Part shown: positions 1 to 7,316 of the stretch, in pieces
Numbering within the stretch: position 1 is the stretch's first letter
Layout: every line of letters starts with the position of its first letter
DNA from: Actinomycetota bacterium
Lineage (GTDB): Bacteria > Actinomycetota > Actinomycetes > S36-B12 > UBA5976
Length of the DNA: 18,410 nt
Reading direction: 5' to 3'
NCBI GenBank assembly: GCA_009704345.1
Contig: WLEH01000004.1
Span: forward strand, 1-18,410
The notes under the pieces: generated by a model
What the model was told of the DNA's origin: nothing
Database searches by the model: none
Seen by the model: only the letters and a program-made list of their open reading frames with translations
Made by a program: the position numbers and the translations under genes

Positions 1-1
1 G

Positions 2-649
2 GCAATTGGTATTGCGATGTTGCTTGGTTTTCGCTTTCCACAAAACTTTGATCGACCCTATCGGGCAGCTAGCTTGCAAGAGTTCTGGCGTAGATGGCAC
101 ATGACGCTATCGCGATTCCTACGAGACTATTTGTATGTTGGCCTGGGCGGTAATAAAAAAGGTGAACGGCGAACAACAATTAATCTGATTGCCACTATGA
201 CTATTGGTGGTTTCTGGCACGGAGCAAGTGTCACTTTCATTGTTTGGGGACTACTACACGGAATTGGCTTGGCTGTGGAACGATATTTAAGGCTTAACTA
301 CAAATTCCGATTGCCGTACTTTGTCTCAGTGGCCATTACATTCATTTTTGTGAATCTGGTTTGGATCTTTTTCCGATCTGAATCAATTACCGATGCCTTG
401 AGTATGTTTTCTGAATTGTTCACTTCAATTAATCAAGCAACAATTACTGTTACACCACTGGTGATTTTCTTGATTGCGATTGGATTATTTGGACAATACT
501 TACCAAGTCGATTAACTCAGCGAAGCAATGACTTAATAGGTGCAATTCCAGTACCACTAGCTGCTATTGGCGTAGGAATCGCCACTGCATTAGTAATGCT
601 TCTAACATCCGGCACGGGCGTTAGCCCCTTTATCTACTTTCAATTCTGA
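2..649 (+). CDS. MBOAT-family membrane O-acyltransferase, C-terminal part (gene begins upstream of window)
   Basis: The reading frame is open from the left edge, so the ATG at 17 is internal and the real start lies outside the window. The visible ~215 residues match the C-terminal half of MBOAT (AlgI/DltB-like) acyltransferases. The block GFRFPQNFDRPYRAASLQEF is followed by the conserved FWRRWH, LRDYLY and GGN segments, then by GGFWHGAS, which carries the invariant MBOAT histidine. Several hydrophobic membrane segments follow. These enzymes move an acyl group across or onto an extracellular glycan or cell-wall polymer. The stop lies 2 nt before the start of an SGNH esterase gene, the usual acyltransferase/SGNH pairing, so the two are very likely one operon. 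The glycan substrate cannot be told from sequence. Confidence 0.9.
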   Translation, partial: AIGIAMLLGFRFPQNFDRPYRAASLQEFWRRWHMTLSRFLRDYLYVGLGGNKKGERRTTINLIATMTIGGFWHGASVTFIVWGLLHGIGLAVERYLRLNYKFRLPYFVSVAITFIFVNLVWIFFRSESITDALSMFSELFTSINQATITVTPLVIFLIAIGLFGQYLPSRLTQRSNDLIGAIPVPLAAIGVGIATALVMLLTSGTGVSPFIYFQF

Positions 650-651
650 TC

Positions 652-1713
652 ATGAATCCATCACCTAAACGCGAAACGGTCGGTCACCGATTAATAGTCC
701 AATATCGAGGTGCATCTCGAAATGCAGCCAGCGTAATTCTGACTGTTTGGTTGGTTGGTATGGCCAGTTGGTTTGTGAATGCTTCTGCTATTTATACCTC
801 AGCATTAGCAATTGAACCTGGTCCAATTAGATCGATATCGCTGCCGGTTTCGGATTTCATAAAACGCATTTCCGAAAGTGCTGGGGTTGGTTCAGTTGAA
901 AGCGTAATTGACCGAATTCGAAACCGTGATCGTGATGGCATCTCATTGGTTGCGGAAACAATTGCAGCTGAAACCATTACTGAAGTTGATCCGCAAGATT
1001 CTCGCATAGAAGTTCCCGAACCCAAATCAAGACCTGGTGATGGCGTAGTTACTGCGTCAATTCCAATTTTGGATCCAAAGGACTTTACGAGAGAGCAAGT
1101 TGGCAAAACGATCCGAGTCTTAGTAACGGGCGACTCGCTCTCAACTTTTGCTGGACAAGAATTGGTGAAACTTCTTACAAACGATTCAAGATTTGTAGTT
1201 CGAATTGAATGGGCAAATGGTTCTGGTTTAACCAAGCCAAACGTATTGGACTGGGGCCAATATGCACGGGACTTAACAGCTAAATATCAACCTGATTTAG
1301 TGATTGTAATTCTTGGTGGCAGCGATACTGGGAATATGGTCACCGGTGGCAAGTTAGTACCGCGTGGCAGTGATGATTGGGTTACTGAATATTCGAGGCG
1401 AGTTCAATTAGTAACTCAAGAATTCATTTCAAATAATGTAACAAATGTGGTTTGGGCCGGTCCACCAGTAGTTGCTGACAAGAATAGAAACTTGAGTTAT
1501 CGACAAGTTAATCAAAGCCTAGCTGACACCTCTCTGCTAATTCCTGGGCTGAAGTATCTTGATGTTTTTACAAATCTAAAACCAGATCTAAGTTCCACCG
1601 TAAACGGCGAGCAGATACTGCTGCGGCAGGCAGACGGCATCCATTGGACCCGTGAGGCATCAGCCGCAATCGCAGTCGAACTGCAGACTATGTTGATCAC
1701 ACTGCGTCCCTAG
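652..1713 (+). CDS. membrane-anchored SGNH/GDSL-hydrolase family protein (DUF459-like), partner of the MBOAT acyltransferase
   Basis: 353 residues. One N-terminal hydrophobic anchor (about 26-50) suggests a single-pass protein with its catalytic domain outside the membrane. A low-complexity linker (about 60-145) leads into an SGNH fold: block I is TGDSLS with nucleophile Ser162, and block V is DGIHWT with Asp328 and His331. Block III reads GGSD where the family usually has G-x-N-D, so the oxyanion Asn is Ser here. The DUF459 assignment rests on the GDSL block, the block III region with its following VPRGSDDW segment, and the C-terminal DGIHWT. Such proteins act with MBOAT enzymes to acetylate or deacetylate exported polysaccharide. 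The start is the ATG 2 nt after the upstream stop, suggesting translational coupling. Substrate unknown. Confidence 0.82.
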   Translation: MNPSPKRETVGHRLIVQYRGASRNAASVILTVWLVGMASWFVNASAIYTSALAIEPGPIRSISLPVSDFIKRISESAGVGSVESVIDRIRNRDRDGISLVAETIAAETITEVDPQDSRIEVPEPKSRPGDGVVTASIPILDPKDFTREQVGKTIRVLVTGDSLSTFAGQELVKLLTNDSRFVVRIEWANGSGLTKPNVLDWGQYARDLTAKYQPDLVIVILGGSDTGNMVTGGKLVPRGSDDWVTEYSRRVQLVTQEFISNNVTNVVWAGPPVVADKNRNLSYRQVNQSLADTSLLIPGLKYLDVFTNLKPDLSSTVNGEQILLRQADGIHWTREASAAIAVELQTMLITLRP

Positions 1714-1744
1714 CCAAGTATTGCCAACACAATTGGGGTAGGTA

Positions 1745-1778
1745 TTCTTCTACTCCGCGTTACTGAGGTGGAGAAGAA
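1745..1778 (+). promoter_or_regulatory. hairpin that could hide the ribosome binding site of the coiled-coil gene
   Basis: TTCTTCT (1745-1751) is exactly complementary to AGAAGAA (1772-1778), which abuts the ATG at 1779. Inside it, C1753 can pair with G1770 and CC 1755-1756 with GG 1767-1768, leaving a 10-nt loop. The Shine-Dalgarno GGAG (1770-1773) would lie within the stem. This resembles a translation-limiting hairpin or simple RNA thermometer. Pairing was worked out by hand, without an energy calculation. Confidence 0.35.
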
Positions 1779-2555
1779 ATGGCAAGCAATCGTGGTCGAC
1801 TTCGACTAGTCAATTACATGACCGACAGTTTGGGCCTATCCCAGGCGCCAAAAGACATCACTCATAATGAAGATCTTGATGCTGCTGCAGCTGAACAGAT
1901 AAGCACCCTGCGTGCTGAAATTAATGAGTTGAAGAAGCGACGCGATCTGTATTCCCTAAGCGAAGTTGAGATCGTTGCACTTGCTGGTGAGCATACCTTG
2001 GCAATTGTGAAAGCAACAAAAGATGCTGAGCAACGCACTTTGGCTGAAATTGAAAAACGTCTAACCGAGGCTCGTAAAGAAACTGAGCGCATGCGCAAAG
2101 ATGCTGAATCAAGATTACGTGAGGCTGAAGCGTCAGCGACCAAAATGATCACTGAGGCTGAGACCAAACGAGCTCAACTAGAACAGCAATCTGAGCGAAT
2201 TCAAGCTGATATGGATCGCAAAGTTGCTGCCGAGATGGAATCACTACGAAAAGAACTGGAACAGCGACGCTACGTTGTGTCAAAAGAAGCCGAACAAATC
2301 ATTGCTGAGGCCCAAGCTCAAGCTCAGCAGAAACTCGATGCTGTGCGGGAAAAAATCTCCGCTGAACTAGCGCGTGAACGAGCAAAAATAGAGAAGATTA
2401 GAAGAGAGGCTGCGTCAGTAGCTAAGTCTCTTGAGGTTGGTTACCTTTCAATTCGTGATCAAATTGATACTGCCCGCACAACATTAGGCCAATACACAAG
2501 TGGTTTGGAAGATTTAACTGAGTTGCTCACTGAGAATTCGGATCAAGAAAATTAA
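1779..2555 (+). CDS. coiled-coil protein of unknown function (DivIVA-like in composition)
   Basis: 258 residues, no signal peptide and no membrane segment. From about residue 36 to 225 it is an almost unbroken charged coiled coil rich in Glu, Ala, Lys, Arg and Gln, with repeats such as AEAQAQAQQKL and KEAEQIIAEA. The basic N terminus and the acidic C terminus lie outside the coil. It lacks the DivIVA/Wag31 N-terminal membrane-binding motif, so a DivIVA name is not justified; it also resembles the stalk of ATPase b/E subunits by composition only. The ATG is preceded by GGAG at 5-nt spacing. It follows the MBOAT/SGNH pair by 65 bp on the same strand and may be cotranscribed. A scaffold role at the envelope is a guess. 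Its stop shares TTAA with the convergent sulfotransferase gene. Confidence 0.75.
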   Translation: MASNRGRLRLVNYMTDSLGLSQAPKDITHNEDLDAAAAEQISTLRAEINELKKRRDLYSLSEVEIVALAGEHTLAIVKATKDAEQRTLAEIEKRLTEARKETERMRKDAESRLREAEASATKMITEAETKRAQLEQQSERIQADMDRKVAAEMESLRKELEQRRYVVSKEAEQIIAEAQAQAQQKLDAVREKISAELARERAKIEKIRREAASVAKSLEVGYLSIRDQIDTARTTLGQYTSGLEDLTELLTENSDQEN

Positions 2556-3319
2556 CTTGGATCGTAATCAAAGTACTCAAACTCTAACTTTGACCTTTCC
2601 TGTACTCTAATTTTTTGCTCATTAGTCAATATTTCACTAGCTTTAGGCCTAGATCCACTTGAACTTTTCTTTGTCATAGGCATGTGCTGCCAAACTTTTA
2701 ATCCCAATTGGTTCTCTAAATTAATAACATCGGTCTGAAAAGATTCCATCTTTAAATATAGGTCACAAAGTTTTTTTCCATTTGAAAAATAATAAGGTGA
2801 GTTAGGGGCTGGCTCAGTCAGCAACTCATCAATAATTTGGGTGATTGGCAAGGTGCGACGCTGTTTTCCTTGATGTAGCCAGTAAGCCTGGGAAATCAAT
2901 TGCTCATATGGATGTCTGGTAATAGTAACTTTAAATGCTTGATCAAATTTAGCTTCGCCAAAATTCACCTTTATGTCACTAGGAACAATGTGATTGTAAT
3001 AAAGTCGATGACTCTTAACTTGAAGTAAGTCCTTTAGTTGTCGCCTCTTATGCTTAGATTCTTCGGAAACAATCCCTGATCTTCGGAGTCGATGGATCTG
3101 TTGCACCAGCGAAACGTATGTTGCCTCTAATTCTGGCTGTCGATGCCAATTTACCGGTAGCTGTCCCTTTTGATCAATCCGAATCAATTCGTCTTCCAGT
3201 GAAACTGGGGTGATAATGTCAGATGTGCTAGCTGAAACAGAAAGCGCAATTTCAAAACTGGTTCCTGCCACTTTTCGTGGCTTCAGGAACAACAGATTTT
3301 TAGCTGCAAAATAGAACAC
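2552..3319 (-). CDS. sulfotransferase family protein
   Basis: Predicted PAPS-dependent sulfotransferase. The N terminus has a beta strand and loop LFLKPRKVAGTSFE, matching the 5'-phosphosulfate-binding loop (usual form hPKxAGTS). A segment LYYNHIVPSDIK and then TITRHPYEQLISQAYW match the region before and at the 3'-phosphate-binding motif (R-x-P-Y-x-x-x-x-S). The GTG at 3319 is preferred as start: AAAGGA lies 8 nt upstream, while a longer TTG start at 3340 has no ribosome binding site and overlaps a possible -10 box (TACAGT, 3340-3345). That gives 255 residues, short but complete for the Sulfotransfer_2-like type. The acceptor is unknown; nearby surface acyltransferase genes hint at a glycan. 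Three sampled lines have 37-40% GC, only slightly below neighbours, so transfer is possible but unproven. Confidence 0.72.
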   Translation of the reverse strand: MFYFAAKNLLFLKPRKVAGTSFEIALSVSASTSDIITPVSLEDELIRIDQKGQLPVNWHRQPELEATYVSLVQQIHRLRRSGIVSEESKHKRRQLKDLLQVKSHRLYYNHIVPSDIKVNFGEAKFDQAFKVTITRHPYEQLISQAYWLHQGKQRRTLPITQIIDELLTEPAPNSPYYFSNGKKLCDLYLKMESFQTDVINLENQLGLKVWQHMPMTKKSSSGSRPKASEILTNEQKIRVQERSKLEFEYFDYDPS

Positions 3320-3394
3320 GTCACCATTCCTTTTCCCCAACTGTATCGGGGAATAGCAAATTTACATGGAATCTGGGCAGCGAAGGTTTCCCAA

Positions 3395-3400
3395 TAAGAT
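3395..3400 (+). promoter_or_regulatory. possible -10 box for tRNA-Arg
   Basis: TAAGAT ends 21 nt before the mature tRNA 5' end, which would give a leader of about 15 nt removed by RNase P. No convincing -35 was seen. Confidence 0.3.
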
Positions 3401-3421
3401 ACCGCCGCGGCGAACCAATTC

Positions 3422-3493
3422 GCCCCCATAGCTCAGGGGATAGAGCATCGGTTTCCTAAACCGTGCGCGCAGGTTCGAATCCTGCTGGGGGCA
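3422..3493 (+). tRNA. tRNA-Arg (anticodon CCT)
   Basis: A complete cloverleaf can be drawn by hand. The acceptor stem GCCCCCA (3422-3428) pairs with TGGGGGC (3486-3492), with A3493 as discriminator. The D arm is GCTC/GAGC. The anticodon stem is 3449-3452 with 3460-3463 around the loop TTCCTAA, giving anticodon CCT (3455-3457), which reads AGG. The T arm contains GGTTCGAATCC. A T-T mismatch closes the top of the anticodon stem. CCA is not encoded, because CATC follows the discriminator. No terminator-like T run follows. Confidence 0.95.
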
Positions 3494-3630
3494 CATCTTC
3501 AGCCAATCGGCGAAACTGTTGGCACATTCCTAGGCCATAATGCGTGATCAAGTAGGCATCTCTACGATTGCCCCCAAGGTAAGTTCAAAATTGGCGGTGG
3601 CAGCACTGCTAACAAGTGGAGGAAATTCAG

Positions 3631-4914
3631 ATGTCACAGGGTCAGATCAATACCCCAGATAATTCACTCGATTTATCAGTAATTGCCGCCACTGAAGGCC
3701 CGGCGGCACTTGATATCTCAAAGTTGCTTACCTCTACCAATCACATTACCTATGACAATGGATTTGGAAATACCGCAACAACCAAATCAGCAATCACCTA
3801 CTTAGATGGGGACGCTGGAATTCTGCGTTACCGCGGTTATCCAATTGATCAACTGGCTGAGAAATCTTCATTTCTAGAGGTTTCCTATTTATTGATTTAC
3901 GGTGAATTACCAACTGCATCTCAACTCGAGGGATTCACTGAAAACATTCGAATGCACACCATGTTGCATGAAGACCTGAAGGGATTCTTCTCTGGCTTTC
4001 CTCGAGATGCTCATCCAATGCCAGTGTTGGCTAGCGCGGTAAATGCGTTATCAACTTTCTATCAAGATTCATTAGATCCATTTGATCGTCAACAAGTTGA
4101 GATCTCAACCATCCGCCTGTTGGCAAAGGTGCCAACTATTGCAGCTTATTCGCTGCGCAAGTCCCTTGGTCAGCCATTCCCTTATCCAGATAACAACTTG
4201 GACTATGTTTCAAACTTCCTTCAAATGACTTTCTCGGTGCCAGCTGAGAGGTATGAAGCTAGTCCAGTTGTGGCAAAAGCACTGGATTTGTTATTTATTC
4301 TGCATGCAGATCATGAACAGAATTGCTCTACGTCAACGGTAAGAATGATTGGATCATCACATGCAAATCTATTCGCTTCCGTTGCCGGTGGAATTTCTGC
4401 ATTATTTGGTCCACTCCATGGTGGTGCAAATCAAGCAGTGCTAGAAATGCTGGAAGAGATTCAACAATCTGGTGAGTCAGTTGAGAAGTTCATTGAAAAA
4501 GTTAAATCCAAGGATTCAACTGCACGATTGATGGGTTTTGGTCACCGTGTTTATAAGAATTACGACCCTCGCGCCAAGATTATTAAGAATGCGGCAGATC
4601 AGGTGCTGAGAGAACTTGGCGTTAATGACCCGCTGCTTGATATTGCGCTTAAGTTGGAAGAAGCGGCGCTTAAAGATGATTACTTTGTCGAGCGCAAGCT
4701 TTATCCAAACGTGGACTTTTACACCGGTGTGATTTACAAGGCAATGGGTTTCCCGACCAAGATGTTTACGGTGCTATTTGCGCTTGGCCGCCTTCCTGGC
4801 TGGATTGCCCAGTGGCGCGAAATGATTGAAGACCCAAGTACCCGAATTGGACGTCCACGTCAGATCTACATTGGTGAAACTGAGCGTGATTACGCACCAA
4901 TTACCAAGCGCTAA
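3631..4914 (+). CDS. gltA: citrate synthase (type I/II hexameric GltA-type)
   Basis: Condenses oxaloacetate and acetyl-CoA to citrate, the entry step of the TCA cycle. The ATG at 3631 is chosen over the in-frame GTG at 3616 because a strong GGAGG sits 8 nt before it. The product is 427 residues, the same length as E. coli GltA. The catalytic triad is visible: His263 in GPLHGGAN, His305 in MGFGHRVYK and Asp362 in NVDFYTG. Other signatures are HADHEQNCSTST (225-236) and the C-terminal arginine-rich GRPRQIYIG. The gene stands alone between tRNA-Arg and a convergent sensor kinase gene. A weak hairpin begins at its stop codon. Confidence 0.97.
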   Translation: MSQGQINTPDNSLDLSVIAATEGPAALDISKLLTSTNHITYDNGFGNTATTKSAITYLDGDAGILRYRGYPIDQLAEKSSFLEVSYLLIYGELPTASQLEGFTENIRMHTMLHEDLKGFFSGFPRDAHPMPVLASAVNALSTFYQDSLDPFDRQQVEISTIRLLAKVPTIAAYSLRKSLGQPFPYPDNNLDYVSNFLQMTFSVPAERYEASPVVAKALDLLFILHADHEQNCSTSTVRMIGSSHANLFASVAGGISALFGPLHGGANQAVLEMLEEIQQSGESVEKFIEKVKSKDSTARLMGFGHRVYKNYDPRAKIIKNAADQVLRELGVNDPLLDIALKLEEAALKDDYFVERKLYPNVDFYTGVIYKAMGFPTKMFTVLFALGRLPGWIAQWREMIEDPSTRIGRPRQIYIGETERDYAPITKR

Positions 4915-4931
4915 TCACTCAGGGTGATTTT
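4913..4931 (+). terminator. weak intrinsic-terminator-like hairpin after gltA
   Basis: AATCAC (4913-4918) pairs with GTGATT (4924-4929) around the loop TCAGG, followed only by TT. The stem starts inside the stop codon. The 6-bp stem and short T run make this a weak candidate. Confidence 0.35.
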
Positions 4932-5133
4932 GTAAACATGCTATTTGGTTTTACTTCACCATTCTCTGGCATATCCTGATCATGAAACACTGTTGCGGTG
5001 GAAACGTGATGGCAACTTCTATTTCGGACCAACACAATAACGGTGAGCAAACTTCCTTCTCGATTTTAATTCAATAAAGGTATCGGTATATCAATTTTCA
5101 TTGCACTTCGAATTTTGATCGAACCATCACAGG
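4932..5133. other. non-coding gap between gltA and the sensor kinase
   Basis: This is the longest stretch without a supported gene in the window. It is AT-rich. The only open frame noted starts at ATG 4982 and ends at TAA 5077 (31 codons, beginning MKHCCGG); it has no ribosome binding site and no recognisable domain. Apart from the possible promoter and the hairpins at both ends, nothing is clear. Confidence 0.5.
4950..4977 (+). promoter_or_regulatory. possible promoter in the gltA / sensor-kinase gap
   Basis: TTTACT (4950-4955) and TATCCT (4972-4977) are separated by 16 bp. Transcription would start near 4984 and run toward the inverted repeat at 5134-5160. No convincing gene lies downstream on this strand, so either a small RNA or chance is possible. 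Confidence 0.25.
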
Positions 5134-5160
5134 CGAGTGACATCAACTAGATGTCACTCG
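5134..5160 (-). terminator. perfect 11-bp inverted repeat across the sensor-kinase stop codon
   Basis: CGAGTGACATC (5134-5144) and GATGTCACTCG (5150-5160) are exact reverse complements with the 5-nt loop AACTA. The stop codon of the kinase gene lies in the loop. There is no T run on the minus strand, and only ATTT follows on the plus strand, so this would be a hairpin-only terminator or a bidirectional stop between the convergent transcripts. Confidence 0.6.
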
Positions 5161-6523
5161 ATTTCAGTTCCGGCAACAAGAAGCCAACTCGGGCGCCACC
5201 CAATGGCGATTGATCAATAATTACTGAGCCAGAGTGTGATTGTGCCATGTCACTTACGATCGAAAGCCCTAGACCAGAACCTGGTAATCCGCGTGACTCT
5301 GGGGCACGCCAGAATCTCTCCAGCACCTGCGCACGATATTCGGTTGGAATACCTGGTCCAGCATCATCAACTAAAACCATTCCGTCTCGAACTGTTACCT
5401 GAATCTTGCTACCTTCTGGTGAGAACTTAATGGCATTTCCAATCAAGTTTGCAATCGCTCGCTCAATTAATGCTGTTCGGCCCTGCACAACAGTCTCACT
5501 TGCATCAAGTGAAATTTCTCGGCCCGATCTTCGGCTAAAGCGTTTAACTACATTGTCAGCTAATTCAGATAACTCAACACTAGATTCTTGCGAAACTTCA
5601 TGCAACGTTGGCACTGGGCTAGCTAATGCAACTAACTCCTCCACTAATTGACTCAACTCAACTAATTCTTCGTGCATTGAGCCCAACATCTCAGTTCGCT
5701 GCTCATCGGTAATGCCTCGACCAGTCGCTTCAGCCAGCTCCATCAAATCCAAATTGGCGCGCATGGAAGTGAGCGGAGTTCTTAACTCATGAGCAGCGTC
5801 GTCAACAAGTCGTTGTTGTTGTTCTCGGCTTCGAGCAAGTGCCGTTACTAGCGATTGCAGTGATGCGGAGAGTCGAGCAATTTCATCATTTCTACCTTCA
5901 GTTGCTTCCACCAATCCAGAGTCATCTAGTTTCTGAGTTTGGGCAATCTGCTCTGCTGCTGCAGTCAACTTAAGTACCGGCTTTAGCGCGGATCCCACCA
6001 CCACGCTTGCGATAAGTGCTGTAATCAATGATGCTAGAACGGCTAGGGCTGCAATTCCAGCAGTTAAAGTGTTTATGCTTGCCTGCAAGTCATTAATAGG
6101 ACGCATGGCGCGAATTACTGCACCATCGGTAAATGGGATTACTGCAACACGTAATGAGACATCAGTTGCAGTAGTTACTGTTTCATATAGCGGTTCATCA
6201 TTAGTGCCAAGTAATTGACTAAAAACTGCATCCCCTGGTGGAACTTGTGCGGTTACAGATCCCCGTGGTTCCACCGTACCTTCTACAAAATAAACATCAA
6301 CCAAAATATCTAATGAATCGGCTCTCAGTTCAGTTCGAGACGACAGCTCCAAGACGGTAGCAAGTTCATTTTGCACATCAAACTCAAGGGCTGATCGAAG
6401 TTCAGCATCTACCTGCTCATACATGGTTCTAGCTGAAAGTAGGCCACTAAGAATGGCAACCAATAAAACTGCGACCGCAGTAACCGCACCTGCAATTAAC
6501 GCCAGGCGTTTTCGGAGCGACAC
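5147..6523 (-). CDS. two-component sensor histidine kinase (MprB/TcrY-like)
   Basis: 458 residues, membrane protein. There are two hydrophobic segments, at 7-31 and about 151-180, enclosing an extracytoplasmic sensor region of about 120 residues. A HAMP linker follows (about 180-235). The HisKA domain has AAHELRTPLTS with phospho-acceptor His245. The ATPase domain shows the N box NLIGNAIKFSP (359-369), the G1 box DDAGPGIP and the G2 box GSGLGLS. It starts at GTG with AGGAG 6 nt upstream; that site lies at the end of the response-regulator gene, 3 nt away, so the two are translationally coupled. The signal is unknown; the paired regulator and the nearby NlpC/P60 gene suggest envelope stress or cell-wall sensing, which is inference. 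Confidence 0.93.
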   Translation of the reverse strand: MSLRKRLALIAGAVTAVAVLLVAILSGLLSARTMYEQVDAELRSALEFDVQNELATVLELSSRTELRADSLDILVDVYFVEGTVEPRGSVTAQVPPGDAVFSQLLGTNDEPLYETVTTATDVSLRVAVIPFTDGAVIRAMRPINDLQASINTLTAGIAALAVLASLITALIASVVVGSALKPVLKLTAAAEQIAQTQKLDDSGLVEATEGRNDEIARLSASLQSLVTALARSREQQQRLVDDAAHELRTPLTSMRANLDLMELAEATGRGITDEQRTEMLGSMHEELVELSQLVEELVALASPVPTLHEVSQESSVELSELADNVVKRFSRRSGREISLDASETVVQGRTALIERAIANLIGNAIKFSPEGSKIQVTVRDGMVLVDDAGPGIPTEYRAQVLERFWRAPESRGLPGSGLGLSIVSDMAQSHSGSVIIDQSPLGGARVGFLLPELKSSDI

Positions 6524-6526
6524 AAC

Positions 6527-7234
6527 TTACTCCTCTAGGCGCAGTACGTAACCAACGCCGCGAACCGTCTGCACTAGTCGAGGTTCGCCACCCTCTTCAA
6601 GTTTCTTTCGAAGATATCCAATATAAACATCTAGACCGTTACTCAACGTTGGACTGGCCCAACCCCACACTTTTTCCAGCAACATATCTCGTGGCACAAC
6701 TTTTCCCGAATTTTTTGCCAACACTTCCAAAAGCGAAAATTCTGTTCTGGTTAAATTGCAATGTCTGCCACTTCTAGTTGCACGGTATGCACCACAATCA
6801 ACAATTAAATCTTCAATTTGATATACCTCACCACTTGGCACCACACCAGATGGTGTTGCATCAATTTGAATTCTACGCAGTAACGCCCGCACGCGTGCTA
6901 ACAATTCGGGCAAGGCAAACGGTTTTGGTAAATAGTCATCAGCACCAGCATCAAGTCCTGCCACTCGATCTGAAATTTGAGTACGTGCTGTTAGCACTAA
7001 TATCGGTAAGTCATCACCTTTAGCGCGCACCTGCCGAACTACTTCAAGACCATCTAAATCAGGAAGGCCAAGATCCAAGATCACCAAATCTGGCCGCTTC
7101 CCGCGCTCACCATTGATGTATTGCAATGCCTCACGAGCAGTTGCCACAGCTTCGCACTCCATGCCATCAAATTTTATGGCGCGCATCACAGCGTCACGAA
7201 TAGCTCGATCGTCATCTACTACTAAGACTGTCAT
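6527..7234 (-). CDS. OmpR-family response regulator (MprA-like)
   Basis: DNA-binding partner of the kinase encoded directly downstream. The receiver domain has the acidic pocket VVDDDR (D7-D9), phospho-acceptor Asp54 in LVILDLGLPDLDG, and the conserved Lys in LPKPF. A winged-helix DNA-binding domain follows, with LTRTEFSLLEVLA, LDVYIGYLRKKL and VRGVGYVL. The ATG at 7234 is chosen because the family starts at this point and a -10-like CAGAAT lies 6 nt upstream; a longer TTG start at 7261 adds nine residues unlike the family and has no ribosome binding site. The product is 235 residues, typical for the family. Confidence 0.93.
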   Translation of the reverse strand: MTVLVVDDDRAIRDAVMRAIKFDGMECEAVATAREALQYINGERGKRPDLVILDLGLPDLDGLEVVRQVRAKGDDLPILVLTARTQISDRVAGLDAGADDYLPKPFALPELLARVRALLRRIQIDATPSGVVPSGEVYQIEDLIVDCGAYRATRSGRHCNLTRTEFSLLEVLAKNSGKVVPRDMLLEKVWGWASPTLSNGLDVYIGYLRKKLEEGGEPRLVQTVRGVGYVLRLEE

Positions 7235-7240
7235 GGCTAG

Positions 7241-7246
7241 ATTCTG
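7241..7246 (-). promoter_or_regulatory. -10 box for leaderless response-regulator transcript
   Basis: CAGAAT on the minus strand is followed by 6 nt and then the ATG at 7234. The first base departs from TANNNT, so this is a weaker member of the set seen at other genes here. Confidence 0.4.
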
Positions 7247-7290
7247 CCCTGTTTTGCTCAAAATTGTTGAATCAAGCAGGGCAGTTTCAG

Positions 7291-7316
7291 AAAAACCCCA
7301 CCTAAAGCGCCTTTAG
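7291..7316 (-). terminator. candidate terminator after pntB
   Basis: On the minus strand CTAAAG-GCG-CTTTAG (7316-7302) forms a 6-bp stem ending in the pntB stop codon. GTGGGG and a run of five T (7295-7291) follow. The loop is tight and the T run is displaced by 6 nt. Its position between pntB and the response-regulator promoter fits a transcription-unit boundary. Confidence 0.4.

Noticed and set aside
792..1235. 147-codon open frame opposite the SGNH gene
   Set aside because: Shadow of a well-supported gene with family motifs; its translation is Ser/Thr-rich low-information sequence without a start signal.
1779..2555. Naming the coiled-coil gene DivIVA/Wag31
   Set aside because: The conserved N-terminal membrane-targeting motif is absent; similarity is only in coiled-coil composition.
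3422..3493. tRNA-Arg as an attachment site for an integrated element that brought the sulfotransferase gene
   Set aside because: No integrase and no second copy of the tRNA 3' end noticed; the sulfotransferase gene lies on the 5' side, and its GC is only slightly lower than that of its neighbours.
3494..3630. Promoter of gltA at CATAAT (3536-3541) or TACGAT (3563-3568)
   Set aside because: Either hexamer could serve, but neither has a convincing -35, so no promoter was called.
4982..5077. 31-codon ORF beginning MKHCCGG in the gltA/kinase gap
   Set aside because: No ribosome binding site, no -10 box at the leaderless distance, no domain and polar composition; not separable from chance.
7235..7261. 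TTG at 7261 as response-regulator start
   Set aside because: No ribosome binding site, and it adds residues before the usual receiver-domain start.
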